The notes beneath the pieces were generated by a model, which saw only the letters and a program-made list of their open reading frames with translations, had not been told where the DNA came from and ran no database searches. A DNA stretch of 64,000 bases, from positions 1 to 64,000 of the forward strand of contig NZ_PWAA01000064.1 in the NCBI RefSeq assembly GCF_003031585.1. Reading direction: 5' to 3'. Positions 44,088-53,083 of the stretch are shown in pieces. Made by a program: the position numbers and the translations under genes. The stretch's first letter is position 1, and the number at the start of each line of letters is the position of its first letter. The stretch comes from Thalassobius sp. I31.1 (lineage in GTDB: Bacteria > Pseudomonadota > Alphaproteobacteria > Rhodobacterales > Rhodobacteraceae).

Positions 44088-45235
44088 AGACGGCGCTTGT
44101 CATCGGTGCCGGCCCGGCCGGGCTGATGGCGGCGGAAGAACTGGCGCGGGCGGGTGTGTCCGTGACGGTGATCGAGGCAAAACCCAGCCCCGCGCGCAAA
44201 TTCCTGATGGCCGGGAAAAGCGGACTGAACCTGACCAAAGATGAACCGATGCAGGCGTTTCTGAATGCTTTCCCCGATGCGCCGGATCTGTTGCAAGACA
44301 TTCTGCGCGACTTCGGGCCTGAGGCCGTGAAAACATGGGCGCCGGATCTGGGGCAGGAGGTGTTTACCGGCACGTCAGGTCGTGTTTTCCCGAAGGTGAT
44401 GAAGGCATCCCCCTTGCTGCGCAACTGGCTGGCACGACTTGATACGCTGGGCGTGACCCTGCGCACTCGCACCCGCTGGAACGGTTTCACTCCAGGCGGT
44501 GTTTCGGTCGTCAGCGCGGGTGGAGAAGACATCCTGACACCGGACGCAACCGTTCTTGCCTGTGGCGGCGCCAGCTGGGCGCGGCTGGGGTCGGATGGGG
44601 CCTGGACGCAGAATATGGGCGCTGATGTTGCACCGTTTAAACCTGCGAACATGGGATTTGAAAAAGCCTGGTCGGGTCACATGGCGAAACATTTTGGCAG
44701 GCCTGTGAAACCGGTTGTTCTGAAAGCCGGGACGCAGCAGGTAAAGGGCGAATTTGTGATTTCTGCCCGTGGGCTGGAAGGCAGTGCAATTTATGCAGTG
44801 TCCCGGGACATGCGCGAAGGCGCGGAATTGTTTCTGGATCTGATGCCGGATCTGGATGTTGCGAAACTGCAGGCGCGCCTGGACAAACCCCGGGGCAAAA
44901 ACAGCATGACCAATCACCTGCGCAAGGCAGGTTTAAGCCCGGTGAAGATTGCGCTGCTGCGCGAGGTTGGTTCTGAATTCACCGCCGTGCAGATCAAATA
45001 TATGCCATTGCTTCACGATGGCCCACGCCCGCTGGATGAGGCGATTTCTGTGGCAGGTGGTTTGCGGTTTAATACGCTTGATAGGGGCCTGATGCTGCAA
45101 GACCGGCCTGGGGTTTTCTGCGCCGGGGAAATGCTGGATTGGGAGGCCCCGACCGGCGGCTATCTGATCACCGCCTGTCTTGCCACCGGGCGTCATGCCG
45201 GGCGTGCAGCGGCGGCCTGGATTTCGCAACAGTGA
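44084..45235 (+). CDS. HI0933-like FAD flavoprotein (TIGR03862 type)
   Basis: A 383-residue NAD(P)/FAD-dependent oxidoreductase of the BaiN/HI0933 group. The dinucleotide motif is VIGAGPAGLMAAEELARAG at residues 6-24. The family markers ARKFLMAGKSGLNLTKDE, LACGGASWARLGSDG and VFCAGEMLDWEAPTGGYLIT are present. No defined substrate is known for most members. The start overlaps the MscS gene stop by ATGA. A hairpin terminator follows 18 bp after the stop. Confidence 0.88.
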   Translation: MKTALVIGAGPAGLMAAEELARAGVSVTVIEAKPSPARKFLMAGKSGLNLTKDEPMQAFLNAFPDAPDLLQDILRDFGPEAVKTWAPDLGQEVFTGTSGRVFPKVMKASPLLRNWLARLDTLGVTLRTRTRWNGFTPGGVSVVSAGGEDILTPDATVLACGGASWARLGSDGAWTQNMGADVAPFKPANMGFEKAWSGHMAKHFGRPVKPVVLKAGTQQVKGEFVISARGLEGSAIYAVSRDMREGAELFLDLMPDLDVAKLQARLDKPRGKNSMTNHLRKAGLSPVKIALLREVGSEFTAVQIKYMPLLHDGPRPLDEAISVAGGLRFNTLDRGLMLQDRPGVFCAGEMLDWEAPTGGYLITACLATGRHAGRAAAAWISQQ

Positions 45236-45252
45236 AGAAAACATTAACTCTG

Positions 45253-45286
45253 AAACAGAGCCAAACCCGCCAGACAGGCTCTGTTT
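45253..45286. terminator. Intrinsic terminator
   Basis: AAACAGAGCC (45253-45262) pairs with GGCTCTGTTT (45277-45286); ATGCATTTTT follows. It separates the flavoprotein gene from the convergent GST gene. Confidence 0.72.
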
Positions 45287-45354
45287 AATGCATTTTTAAC
45301 CTTATAAATAAGGCGCAAGGTAATCCGCGGGTTACCCTGCATCCCGGCCTGGCA

Positions 45355-45948
45355 TCACTCTTTCATTGCCAGCGTACGGCGATAAGCATCACGGTTGCGC
45401 AGGCGTTTACGATAGTCTTCCAGCACGGGCTCAGTGATCTCAAACCCGGCACTGCGGGCCCAATCCAGACAATGGGTCAGGATCAGATCCGGCACGGTTA
45501 TGACATCCCCCATCAGGAATTCACGCCCTTCCAGACGCGGGGCAAGTGCTGCCATATTGCGTGCCAGTTCTTTTGCGCAGGTGTCACGCACGCCCGCGAT
45601 GCGTTCTTCTTCCGGCAGGTAATGTTCATGCCGCCCGGCCATCCAGAGGACAGAATCAAATTCATCCAGCACAAGCTGGGTAAAACCATCCTGTTGCGCC
45701 CGCTCAATCGTACCGGTTTCAAAGGTCAGTTGCCCGTGGCGATCTGCAAGGAATTGCACGATCGCGGTAGAATCGGTCAGGGCCACGCCATCAACGATCA
45801 ATGCGGGGATTTTGCCGGTTGGGTTCACCGCGCGTGCGGCGTCTGAACGGGCAGGTGCCGGGTTGCGGGTGTAAGATGCGCTGATTTCTTCCAGCATCCA
45901 GAGAACCCGACGGGTGCGGGACCGGATTGCGCCGATGACTTCATACAT
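45355..45948 (-). CDS. Glutathione S-transferase-like protein
   Basis: A 197-residue GST. The thioredoxin-like N-domain begins MYEVIGAIRSRTRRVLWMLE (Ser at the catalytic loop), with NPTGKIPALIVDG and LTDSTAIVQFLADR completing the glutathione site. The C-terminal helices contain VPDLILTHCLDWA. AGGAG precedes ATG 45948. It lies 9 bp after the holA stop on the same strand, so it is probably the last gene of the leuS-lptE-holA run. Substrate unknown. Confidence 0.88.
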   Translation of the reverse strand: MYEVIGAIRSRTRRVLWMLEEISASYTRNPAPARSDAARAVNPTGKIPALIVDGVALTDSTAIVQFLADRHGQLTFETGTIERAQQDGFTQLVLDEFDSVLWMAGRHEHYLPEEERIAGVRDTCAKELARNMAALAPRLEGREFLMGDVITVPDLILTHCLDWARSAGFEITEPVLEDYRKRLRNRDAYRRTLAMKE

Positions 45949-45957
45949 GTGGGGCTC

Positions 45958-46980
45958 CTATCGTCTGGCAAGCATAGAAAGGCGGATAAGCGTGCGTTCC
46001 ATCGCGGCATTGGCGGGTGCGGTGGATGCCGAACGCAGTTGTAGATCGGTTTCTGTCAGCATCTGCAAGGCCTGTTCAAGGCGGCGCAGGCCCCAGGTGT
46101 TGGCCTGCCTGGTCATACGGTCGCGGCGCGGGCCGAAGACCGGGGGGCGCAGCCGGGAAATGCCCTGAGACGGCCCGCCCGGGTCAGAGGCGGCCGCATG
46201 CAGCGTGCGAAAGTGGCGCATAGTGCCAATGCAAAGCGTCACCGGCAGCACGCCCTGGCTGCGCAGGCGCGCCATCAGCGGGCCGATTTCAGCGGTGCGG
46301 GCCTCGGCGACGATGTTCAACATATCATCAAGCGCCGCCTCGGTAGAGGTTGGGGCGACGGCGTCGATATCCTCGGCTGTGACCGGGGAGTTATCCCGGA
46401 ACTTATAAAGGCCAAGCTTTTCAATCACCTGGCCAAAATCACCGGGATCAAGGCTGCGTGACAGATCTTCGATCACGCCAAACGCATCTTGCGGCACATC
46501 CGTCAGGCCCGCTTTCTTCAGCATATCTTCGATTTCATCGCGCCCCGGGGGATCATCGTAGATACCAACAGCGAAGCAATTATTGTGGCCTTCAAACAGT
46601 TTGCGGATCTTGGATGTAGCTTTCAGGGCTTTGGCGGTCACGACAACCTGCGCATCGCCCGGCTGCCAGTCGTCCAGGGTTGTCTGAAGTGCGGGGAAAG
46701 CGAATTCGGTTGCTTCTTCGACAAAGACAACACGGGCGCCCGGGAAAAACCCCACGGCTTTCACGGCGTCGCTTAGCTGTGCGGGATCCTTGCGCAACTC
46801 TGCCCCGTTGATCCGGGTCAGGCGCATTTCTTCTTCGCCCTTTGGTCCGACAAGCGCGGCAATCACCTGCTGACGTTTCAGGGCAACGCGCATGGCGTCT
46901 TGCCCGTAGATCAAAAGGCCGGTTTTACCGGGATCCGGCTGTGCGAAATAGCGTGTTGCTTCGCGCGCTGACAGTTTCAT
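45958..46980 (-). CDS. holA: DNA polymerase III subunit delta
   Basis: The clamp-loader delta subunit that opens the beta sliding clamp. The 340 residues include the N-terminal AAA-like segment GLLIYGQDAMRVALKRQQVI, VVFVEEATEFAFPALQ, and the C-terminal collar domain LIRLSMLARR. There is no P-loop, as expected for delta. The start overlaps the lptE stop by ATGA. The gene order lptE-holA is conserved widely in proteobacteria and supports the call. Confidence 0.93.
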   Translation of the reverse strand: MKLSAREATRYFAQPDPGKTGLLIYGQDAMRVALKRQQVIAALVGPKGEEEMRLTRINGAELRKDPAQLSDAVKAVGFFPGARVVFVEEATEFAFPALQTTLDDWQPGDAQVVVTAKALKATSKIRKLFEGHNNCFAVGIYDDPPGRDEIEDMLKKAGLTDVPQDAFGVIEDLSRSLDPGDFGQVIEKLGLYKFRDNSPVTAEDIDAVAPTSTEAALDDMLNIVAEARTAEIGPLMARLRSQGVLPVTLCIGTMRHFRTLHAAASDPGGPSQGISRLRPPVFGPRRDRMTRQANTWGLRRLEQALQMLTETDLQLRSASTAPANAAMERTLIRLSMLARR

Positions 46981-47465
46981 TGCACGATCTGATCGCTGTT
47001 CAGCAGCAGTTGCGTATAAAGCTGATCTGCCAGGATAAACATCAGGCGCTGGCGGGCGTCACGCTCTGCGGTCAGGGTGGAAACCGTGTTGCCGGTGGCG
47101 GCATAGCTGGTGGAGTTCCGGACCTGGCCGCTGAACACCTGCTGATCGGTGCCGCTGAGGGTTACAGTGAAATGCACCTGCCCATGAATGTTAAAGCGGG
47201 TGGTCACCTGTTCCGGGGTGATCCCAACGCCTTCTTCATCTGTGGTCAGCGTATAGTTCAGATCCCAGTTCACATCACGGGGCTGGCCCAGGCGTTCTTC
47301 CAGGCGGCGGGTGATGTCAAAACTGTTGCGATCATCCGGTGCCATCACTTCGATTCGTCCCGGCAGGGCAGATCCGCTGTCCCCTGGCGCAAGCGCAGGG
47401 GTGAAGCCACAGCCCGTGAGGGCTGTGAGCATGAGAGTAAAGGTGAGGCGTTTAAACAACCACAT
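46977..47465 (-). CDS. lptE: LPS-assembly lipoprotein LptE
   Basis: An outer-membrane lipoprotein that plugs and helps fold the LptD barrel in LPS export. 162 aa; the lipobox LTGC ends at about residue 19. The mature part contains [15 protein letters not shown] and the late [21 protein letters not shown], a pattern of LptE. Its start overlaps the leuS stop by 14 bp and its end overlaps holA by ATGA. Confidence 0.92.
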   Translation of the reverse strand: MWLFKRLTFTLMLTALTGCGFTPALAPGDSGSALPGRIEVMAPDDRNSFDITRRLEERLGQPRDVNWDLNYTLTTDEEGVGITPEQVTTRFNIHGQVHFTVTLSGTDQQVFSGQVRNSTSYAATGNTVSTLTAERDARQRLMFILADQLYTQLLLNSDQIVQ

Positions 47466-50010
47466 TGATAATGCGTCCCGGAACCACGATCAGTTTCTTT
47501 GGCGCACCACCGTCGAGCGCCTTGACCACAGCATCATGGGCCAGCGCAAGTTTTTCAATCTCTTCTTTTGTCATATCCACAGGCACGCTGATTTCCGCAC
47601 GGCGTTTGCCGTTGATCTGGATCGGCATGGTGACGGCAGATTCCACCAGCAGAGATTCGTCGGCTTTCGGCCATGGCGCATGGATCACCAGACCTTCGCC
47701 GCCCTGATGTGCCCAGATATCTTCCGCAAGATGCGGGGTCATTGGGGCCATCAGCTGTGCAAGGGTCATGATGGCTTCACGCTGTGCTTTGTAGCTGGCT
47801 TTGGATTTCTGGATGGTGTTGGTGAAACCGTAAAGCTTTGCAATCGCGGCGTTAAAGCCAAAGCTTTCAACGCCCAGGGTTACATCGCGGATCGCCTTGT
47901 GGGTCTCACGCAGCAGACCTTCATCGCCCTGGCCCGTTGCATCTTTGTCCATCTCGCCAATGCGATCACAGAGGTTCCACACGCGGTTCAGGTGTTTCGC
48001 AGCCGCTTCCGCACCAGAGGCAGTCCATTCCACGTCACGTTCGGGCGGGGAATCAGACAGAACAAACCAACGCGCGGTATCAGCACCATAAGAATTGATG
48101 ATCTCAATCGGGTCGACCACGTTGTTCTTGGATTTCGACATTTTGGCAGAAGGGGTCACCTTCAGCTCTTCGCCGGTTTCCTTAACAAAGGCACCGCCAT
48201 CGCGTTTTTCAACTTCATCCGGGTAGTGATACAGCGTGCGCCCTTCCGGGGTTTTACGTGTGGTGTTCTCATAAATCTCATGAGTCACCATGCCCTGGGT
48301 GAACAGCGCATCAAACGGTTCAGACGCTTTTTCCGGCAGGTGGCCGCAGATCTGCATCGCGCGCGCAAAGAAGCGGGAATAAAGCAGGTGCAGAATCGCA
48401 TGTTCAATGCCGCCAATATACTGGTCGACGTTCATCCAGTATTCAGCCTCAGCCATATCGGTTGGGGTGTCGGCATTTGGCGCGGTGAAACGGGCGAAAT
48501 ACCAGGATGAATCAACGAACGTATCCATCGTATCAGTTTCGCGTTTCGCAGGTGCGCCACAGGATGGGCAGGCACAGTCGCGCCAGGTCGGGTGACGATC
48601 CAGCGGATTGCCCGGCTGATCAAAGCTGACGTCAAACGGCAGTTCAATCGGCAGGTTTTCTTTCTTCTCAGGCACCACGCCACAGCTGTCGCAATGCACA
48701 ACAGGAATCGGGCAACCCCAGTAACGCTGACGGGACAGGCCCCAGTCACGCAGGCGGAATTTGGTCACACCTTCACCCCAGCCGTCTTTTTCAGCCAGAT
48801 CAATGGTCACGTTGATGGCGTCTTCACCGGTTGCCTCATCAAGGCCGGCAAAATGGTTAACCCATTTCACTTTTTCGGACTTCATCGGAACGAAGGCTTC
48901 GTTTTCAACCGGGGTTTCATTATCAAGCGCATAGAATGTGTCGATCACCGGCAGGTCGTACTTGCGGCAGAAATCAAGGTCGCGTTGATCATGGGCCGGG
49001 CAGGCAAAAATCGCGCCTGTGCCATAATCCATTAGGATGAAATTCGCGATCCAGACGGGCAGTTCAGCACCTGTCAGCGGGTGTTTCGCCTTGATGCCAG
49101 TGTCATAGCCCAGCTTTTCAGCGGTCTCGATGGCTTCTTCCGTGGTGCCGCCCTTGCGCATTTCCGCAAGAATCGCAGCGACTTCGGGATTATCAGCCTC
49201 AAGTTCCTTGGAAATCGGGTGATCCGGGGAGATACCAACAAAGCTTGCGCCGTTCAGCGTGTCGGGGCGGGTGGTGTATACGGTGATGGGTTCTTCGCCA
49301 TCCACACGTTCAAAGCTGAATTGCAGACCGCGTGATTTACCGATCCAGTTTTCCTGCATCAGGCGTACTTTCGCAGGCCAGTTTTCCAGATCATCCAGAG
49401 CGGTCAGCAATTCATCCGAATAATCAGAGATCTTGAAGAACCATTGGGTCAGCTCACGACGTTCAACGGGCGCGCCGGAACGCCAGCCACAACCGTTTTC
49501 TACCTGTTCATTCGCCAGAACCGTCATATCGACCGGATCCCAGTTCACGATGGCGTTCTTACGATAGACCAGACCTTTTTCAAGGAAATCCAGGAACAGC
49601 GCCTGCTGTTGACCGTAATATTCAACGTCACAGGTGGCGAACATGCGGGACCAGTCCAGAGACAGACCCAGTGGTTTCATCTGTTCGACCATTGTGTCGA
49701 TGTTTTCATAGGTCCAGGTTTTCGGATGCCCGCCAATGGCCATCGCCGCGTTTTCCGCCGGCATACCAAAGGCATCAAACCCCATCGGGTGCAGAACGGA
49801 AAAGCCGCAGGACATCTTATAACGCGAAATCACGTCGCCCATGGTGTAGTTGCGCACATGACCCATATGCAGCTTGCCGGATGGATATGGGAACATCTCC
49901 AGCACGTAGTATTTTTCTTTGGAATCATCACGGGTGGCGGTGAAAACACCGGCCTCTTCCCAGGCCTTCTGCCATTTGGGTTCCAGTTCAGATGCAGTGT
50001 AGCGGGACAT
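47452..50010 (-). CDS. leuS: Leucyl-tRNA synthetase
   Basis: Class I synthetase charging tRNA-Leu, 852 aa. The HIGH-type motif is [19 protein letters not shown] (about 42-60), the KMSKS motif is [10 protein letters not shown] near residue 620, and the editing CP1 domain contains [16 protein letters not shown] Zn-type CxxC pair (CDSCGVVPE and [10 protein letters not shown]) is also seen. The gene starts 97 bp after the DUF3576 gene. A hairpin with four Ts lies only about 20 bp before its start codon. Confidence 0.97.
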   Translation of the reverse strand: MSRYTASELEPKWQKAWEEAGVFTATRDDSKEKYYVLEMFPYPSGKLHMGHVRNYTMGDVISRYKMSCGFSVLHPMGFDAFGMPAENAAMAIGGHPKTWTYENIDTMVEQMKPLGLSLDWSRMFATCDVEYYGQQQALFLDFLEKGLVYRKNAIVNWDPVDMTVLANEQVENGCGWRSGAPVERRELTQWFFKISDYSDELLTALDDLENWPAKVRLMQENWIGKSRGLQFSFERVDGEEPITVYTTRPDTLNGASFVGISPDHPISKELEADNPEVAAILAEMRKGGTTEEAIETAEKLGYDTGIKAKHPLTGAELPVWIANFILMDYGTGAIFACPAHDQRDLDFCRKYDLPVIDTFYALDNETPVENEAFVPMKSEKVKWVNHFAGLDEATGEDAINVTIDLAEKDGWGEGVTKFRLRDWGLSRQRYWGCPIPVVHCDSCGVVPEKKENLPIELPFDVSFDQPGNPLDRHPTWRDCACPSCGAPAKRETDTMDTFVDSSWYFARFTAPNADTPTDMAEAEYWMNVDQYIGGIEHAILHLLYSRFFARAMQICGHLPEKASEPFDALFTQGMVTHEIYENTTRKTPEGRTLYHYPDEVEKRDGGAFVKETGEELKVTPSAKMSKSKNNVVDPIEIINSYGADTARWFVLSDSPPERDVEWTASGAEAAAKHLNRVWNLCDRIGEMDKDATGQGDEGLLRETHKAIRDVTLGVESFGFNAAIAKLYGFTNTIQKSKASYKAQREAIMTLAQLMAPMTPHLAEDIWAHQGGEGLVIHAPWPKADESLLVESAVTMPIQINGKRRAEISVPVDMTKEEIEKLALAHDAVVKALDGGAPKKLIVVPGRIINVVV

Positions 50011-50030
50011 GTCAGGTGGTCCTTTACGTG

Positions 50031-50057
50031 AAAACGCCGGGCGAGTGGGCCCGGCGT
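50031..50057 (-). terminator. Hairpin with T-run between the DUF3576 gene and leuS
   Basis: On the minus strand ACGCCGGGC-CCACTC-GCCCGGCGT (50057-50034) is a perfect 9-bp stem followed by TTTT. It ends 23 bp before the leuS start, so it terminates the upstream gene or acts as an attenuator for leuS. Confidence 0.7.
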
Positions 50058-50106
50058 GGTCATAATCGGTGATTGGGCGGTGGTCCAGAGCGGACGTTAT
50101 AATGGC

Positions 50107-50619
50107 TTACAGTTTGCCTTCGGCAATGCGCAGCTGGCGGGCACGTGTGAGAATCGCATCTTCCACAGCGCGGCGGGTGTCTGCATCAACGGCGCGACCG
50201 CCGGAGGTTTGCAGAGACAGGTTCAGAGAACGCGCGTCCAGGGCCGGATCAGTTATGTACATAGTGGCGCGGTAACTGCGACCACCGCCGGGCGGGGTGC
50301 CATAACCGGTAGAGATCACGCCAGAAAACGGATCAGCGGTCTGAATCGGCAGGAAGTTCAGCGTTTCAAGGCTGGCGCGCCAGATATATTTGTTGACCTC
50401 AAGCGTGGTGTTGGAATCGGATTGGTTGTCAAAGATGTCCCAAATGGATTCGCGCTGTCCGGCAATTTGCTGGCGGGCCTGGATGTCAATTGGCTGAGAG
50501 TTCCGGCTGTCACCCGGACGAGCTTCCGGTACTTTGCCTCCGGTTGAATTTCCGCAAGCTGTCAGAACAAGGATGGCAGCGATGCTGCTGATCTGTGCAA
50601 AGGTTTTGCCGGTTTTCAT
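50107..50619 (-). CDS. DUF3576 lipoprotein
   Basis: A 170-residue lipoprotein; the signal peptide ends in lipobox LTAC (about residue 22), followed by GNSTGGK. The body has SIWDIFDNQSDSNTTLEVNK and YIWRASLETLNFLPIQ, typical of DUF3576, a family found next to leuS in alphaproteobacteria. Function unknown; an envelope role is inferred from the lipoprotein signal and the neighbouring lptE. Its start faces the porin gene across a 288-bp divergent region. Confidence 0.88.
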   Translation of the reverse strand: MKTGKTFAQISSIAAILVLTACGNSTGGKVPEARPGDSRNSQPIDIQARQQIAGQRESIWDIFDNQSDSNTTLEVNKYIWRASLETLNFLPIQTADPFSGVISTGYGTPPGGGRSYRATMYITDPALDARSLNLSLQTSGGRAVDADTRRAVEDAILTRARQLRIAEGKL

Positions 50620-50907
50620 TGTTTCGCCTCAAAGTTTCCTGCCTGTACCTGTTACAGGCGCTCTTTCATACGGGCAAGGATTTTCACTTCTTATAACGTG
50701 TGTACATGTGCCTATGCGCAATTCTTCGCCCGAAGTTTGTGTCGGGGCTGTGACAGAGGTGTGGCAAAGCTGCACCATTATGCGGGTGTTTGCAGGTTCG
50801 CGGTCCGCTTTTCTTGAACCGGAGGGGAAAAATGGGGAAACAACAGCATACCCGGTTCAGATTCTCCTGAATTGGGATGCACCTTTGAATTCCATGAGGG
50901 AAACAAA

Positions 50908-51825
50908 ATGAACAAAATTCTTCTCGCGACTACCGCACTCGTAGCAACCGCTGGCGTTGCTTCTGCTGACGTAGCTCTGTCCGGTTGGGCTGAAATTGGT
51001 CTGGTTGACGATGGCGTTAACGATGTACAATTTCACCATGACATGGATGTACGTTTCACCCTGTCCGGCGAAACAGACGGTGGCCTGACATTCGGCGCAA
51101 CCATCGACCTCGACGAAGTTTCCAGCGGTATTTCTGCTGATGCAAGCCCTGCTGCTGTATTCATCTCCGGCGGCTTCGGTACTGTAACTATGGGCGACAC
51201 AGACGGCGCGTATGACTGGGCAATGGCTGATGTTGCTGTTGGTGGTGCAATCGCTGATGATCACACTGCACACGGTGGTTACAACGATCACGCATTCGCT
51301 GACGCTGCAGGTTCCGGCCGTGACGGTCAGGTTCTGCGTTACGACAACACTTTTGGTGATTTCGGCGTAGCTCTGTCCGCACAGTTGGATGAATCCGGTG
51401 GTCTGCCAGGTAACGATGACTCCTTCGGTCTGGGGCTGCGTTACAACGCTGCTCTGGGCGGTCTGGATCTGGGTCTGGGTCTGGCTGTGCAAGACAACGG
51501 CGCCAACACAATCGCTGGTCTGTCTGTTGACACCACTTTCGCAAACGGCCTGCGTGCTATCTTGAACTATTCTGATCTGGATGGTGCTGTTGCTGGCGGT
51601 ACTGCTAAAGACTCACACACTGCTTTGGGTCTGGCTTACACCTCTGGCGCTCTGACTGTTTCTGCAAACTATGGTTCTTACGATGGTACTGTTGCAGCTA
51701 ACGACGCTGAAGGTTACGGCTTGGCTGTAAACTACGATCTGGGCGGTGCTGAAGTTCAGTTCGGCTACGGCGACACAGACGGTGGCAACTCCACTTGGTC
51801 TCTCGGCCTGGCGATGTCCTTCTAA
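50908..51825 (+). CDS. Outer-membrane porin (Rhodobacter type)
   Basis: General diffusion porin, 305 aa. The signal peptide MNKILLATTALVATAGVASA is cut after ASA, and the first strand is DVALSGWAEIGL. Alternating strands end in the classic terminal Phe (WSLGLAMSF). FGATIDLDE and GFGTVTMGDTDGAYDWA, the L3-type region, match alphaproteobacterial porins. Codon choice is strongly biased (gct, gtt, ggt, aac), unlike the neighbours, pointing to very high expression. ATG 50908 follows GAGGG; the 50872 start would precede the signal peptide. A long spacer of 288 bp precedes it. Confidence 0.92.
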   Translation: MNKILLATTALVATAGVASADVALSGWAEIGLVDDGVNDVQFHHDMDVRFTLSGETDGGLTFGATIDLDEVSSGISADASPAAVFISGGFGTVTMGDTDGAYDWAMADVAVGGAIADDHTAHGGYNDHAFADAAGSGRDGQVLRYDNTFGDFGVALSAQLDESGGLPGNDDSFGLGLRYNAALGGLDLGLGLAVQDNGANTIAGLSVDTTFANGLRAILNYSDLDGAVAGGTAKDSHTALGLAYTSGALTVSANYGSYDGTVAANDAEGYGLAVNYDLGGAEVQFGYGDTDGGNSTWSLGLAMSF

Positions 51826-51850
51826 TTCAGAAGAACATTTCTTATAAGGG

Positions 51851-51881
51851 AAGGGCTGGTTTCAACCGGCCCTTTTCTTTT
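51851..51881 (+). terminator. Intrinsic terminator of the porin gene
   Basis: AAGGGCTGGT (51851-51860) pairs with ACCGGCCCTT (51865-51874) with one mismatch, followed by TTCTTTTG. Confidence 0.82.
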
Positions 51882-51926
51882 GTTATAAAGCGATGTTAGA
51901 TCAGCCCGGAAACAACGGGGCTGCGC

Positions 51927-52580
51927 ATGTCACTTTCAGAAATTACCGCGAAAATTGAAAAAGAAGAAAACCGGGTTGGCCGTGCTGTGGGCAGCACAAA
52001 GCTGATCGCGGTTTCTAAAGTGCAGCCTGACGAACGGGTTGAAGCTGTTTTGCGCGAAGGCCATCGTCTGTTTGGTGAAAATAAAGTGCAGGAAGCTGCC
52101 GGGAAATGGCCGGGGTTTCGTGAAGAATTCCCTGACGTTAAAGTTCATCTGCTTGGGCCGCTGCAAACCAACAAAGCGCGGCAGGCGATGGAGCTGTTTG
52201 ATGCGATCCATTCGCTGGATCGCCCGAAACTTGCCAATACTCTGGCGCGACTGGTACAGGAGCTGGGCAACTGTCCCGAGCTGTTTATCCAGGTGAATAC
52301 TGGGGAAGAACCGCAAAAAGCGGGTATTCTGCCATCGGATGCGGATACGTTTATTCAGGAATGCCGTGCGCTGGATCTTCCCATTGTTGGCCTGATGTCG
52401 ATCCCGCCTGCAAATGAAGAAGCGTCCCTGCATTTCGCCCTGCTGCGTAAGATTGCCGAACGCAACGGCGTGGAAGGGCTTTCTATGGGGATGAGTGGTG
52501 ATTTTGAACGCGCGATTGCCCAGGGGGCGACACATGTACGCGTGGGATCTGCAATTTTCGGGGCGCGGGATTACGGCTGA
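51927..52580 (+). CDS. YggS-family pyridoxal-phosphate homeostasis protein
   Basis: A single-domain PLP-binding TIM-barrel protein of the COG0325 family, 217 aa. The PLP lysine is in LIAVSKVQPDERVE (K at about 32). FGENKVQEAAGKWP, HLLGPLQTNKARQA, FIQVNTGEEPQKAG and the C-terminal SMGMSGDFERAIAQGATHVRVGSAIF-type PLP-phosphate loop (split here) are diagnostic. It keeps free PLP and vitamer pools in balance. Its last 10 bp overlap the L,D-transpeptidase gene on the other strand. Confidence 0.94.
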   Translation: MSLSEITAKIEKEENRVGRAVGSTKLIAVSKVQPDERVEAVLREGHRLFGENKVQEAAGKWPGFREEFPDVKVHLLGPLQTNKARQAMELFDAIHSLDRPKLANTLARLVQELGNCPELFIQVNTGEEPQKAGILPSDADTFIQECRALDLPIVGLMSIPPANEEASLHFALLRKIAERNGVEGLSMGMSGDFERAIAQGATHVRVGSAIFGARDYG

Positions 52581-53083
52581 TTGGGCACGATTAAACGGGC
52601 ACCGGGGCGCAGGTTTTCCACGATATAATGTAGGTTCGTGCGGCTGAAGGCGACACAGCCTTCCGTGCCGTAACCGGGCCTGCGCCACTCATGGATAAAA
52701 ATCGCTGATCCTTTGCCGGGCATTGCCAGTGGCCAGTTCCAGGATGTAATCAGCACCAGATCATAAAGCGGATCGGCGCGACGCAGCTTTTCATGGCTGA
52801 AGCTGTAATCATGCGCGTTAACCAGGTGGTTGTAATCCGTGTCTTTCACGTCATCCGACCAGAGATCATTCAGCCGCAGGGGCATCATGGGCAGGGCCGT
52901 GCGGGGTGTGTTGATGCGATCCGGGCGGTAGAAGCCGCCGATAATTTCATGGCTGCCGGTGGGGGTGGCCCCGTCGCCTTCGCGTTTCTCTGCGGAAATG
53001 CCACCTTTGCCGATGCTGCAGGGGAAGTAACGCCCCATGAAGCGCACGCCGCGCGGGGTGAGGATCAGATCACCTGGGGTCAC
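52571..53083 (-). CDS. L,D-transpeptidase (YkuD) family protein
   Basis: A 170-residue YkuD-fold protein. The catalytic block is FIHEWRRPGYGTEGCVAF, with His and the active-site Cys in TEGC (family consensus SHGC). GGISAEKREGDGATPTGSHE is the usual substrate-loop region. There is no signal peptide in the reading from GTG 53083, so export is unclear. The GTG overlaps the ribA stop (GTGA), and L,D-transpeptidase next to ribA recurs in this group. It may cross-link peptidoglycan or modify its anchors. Confidence 0.87.
   Translation of the reverse strand: MTPGDLILTPRGVRFMGRYFPCSIGKGGISAEKREGDGATPTGSHEIIGGFYRPDRINTPRTALPMMPLRLNDLWSDDVKDTDYNHLVNAHDYSFSHEKLRRADPLYDLVLITSWNWPLAMPGKGSAIFIHEWRRPGYGTEGCVAFSRTNLHYIVENLRPGARLIVPNQP

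Noticed and set aside
47311-48510. Plus-strand open frame of 399 codons opposite leuS/lptE
   Set aside because: Antisense to two conserved genes, with no recognisable motif or ribosome site.
50620-50907. Small regulatory RNA gene upstream of the porin
   Set aside because: The 288-bp spacer would suit one, but I could not find a clear promoter-terminator pair within it; it is more likely a long porin leader.
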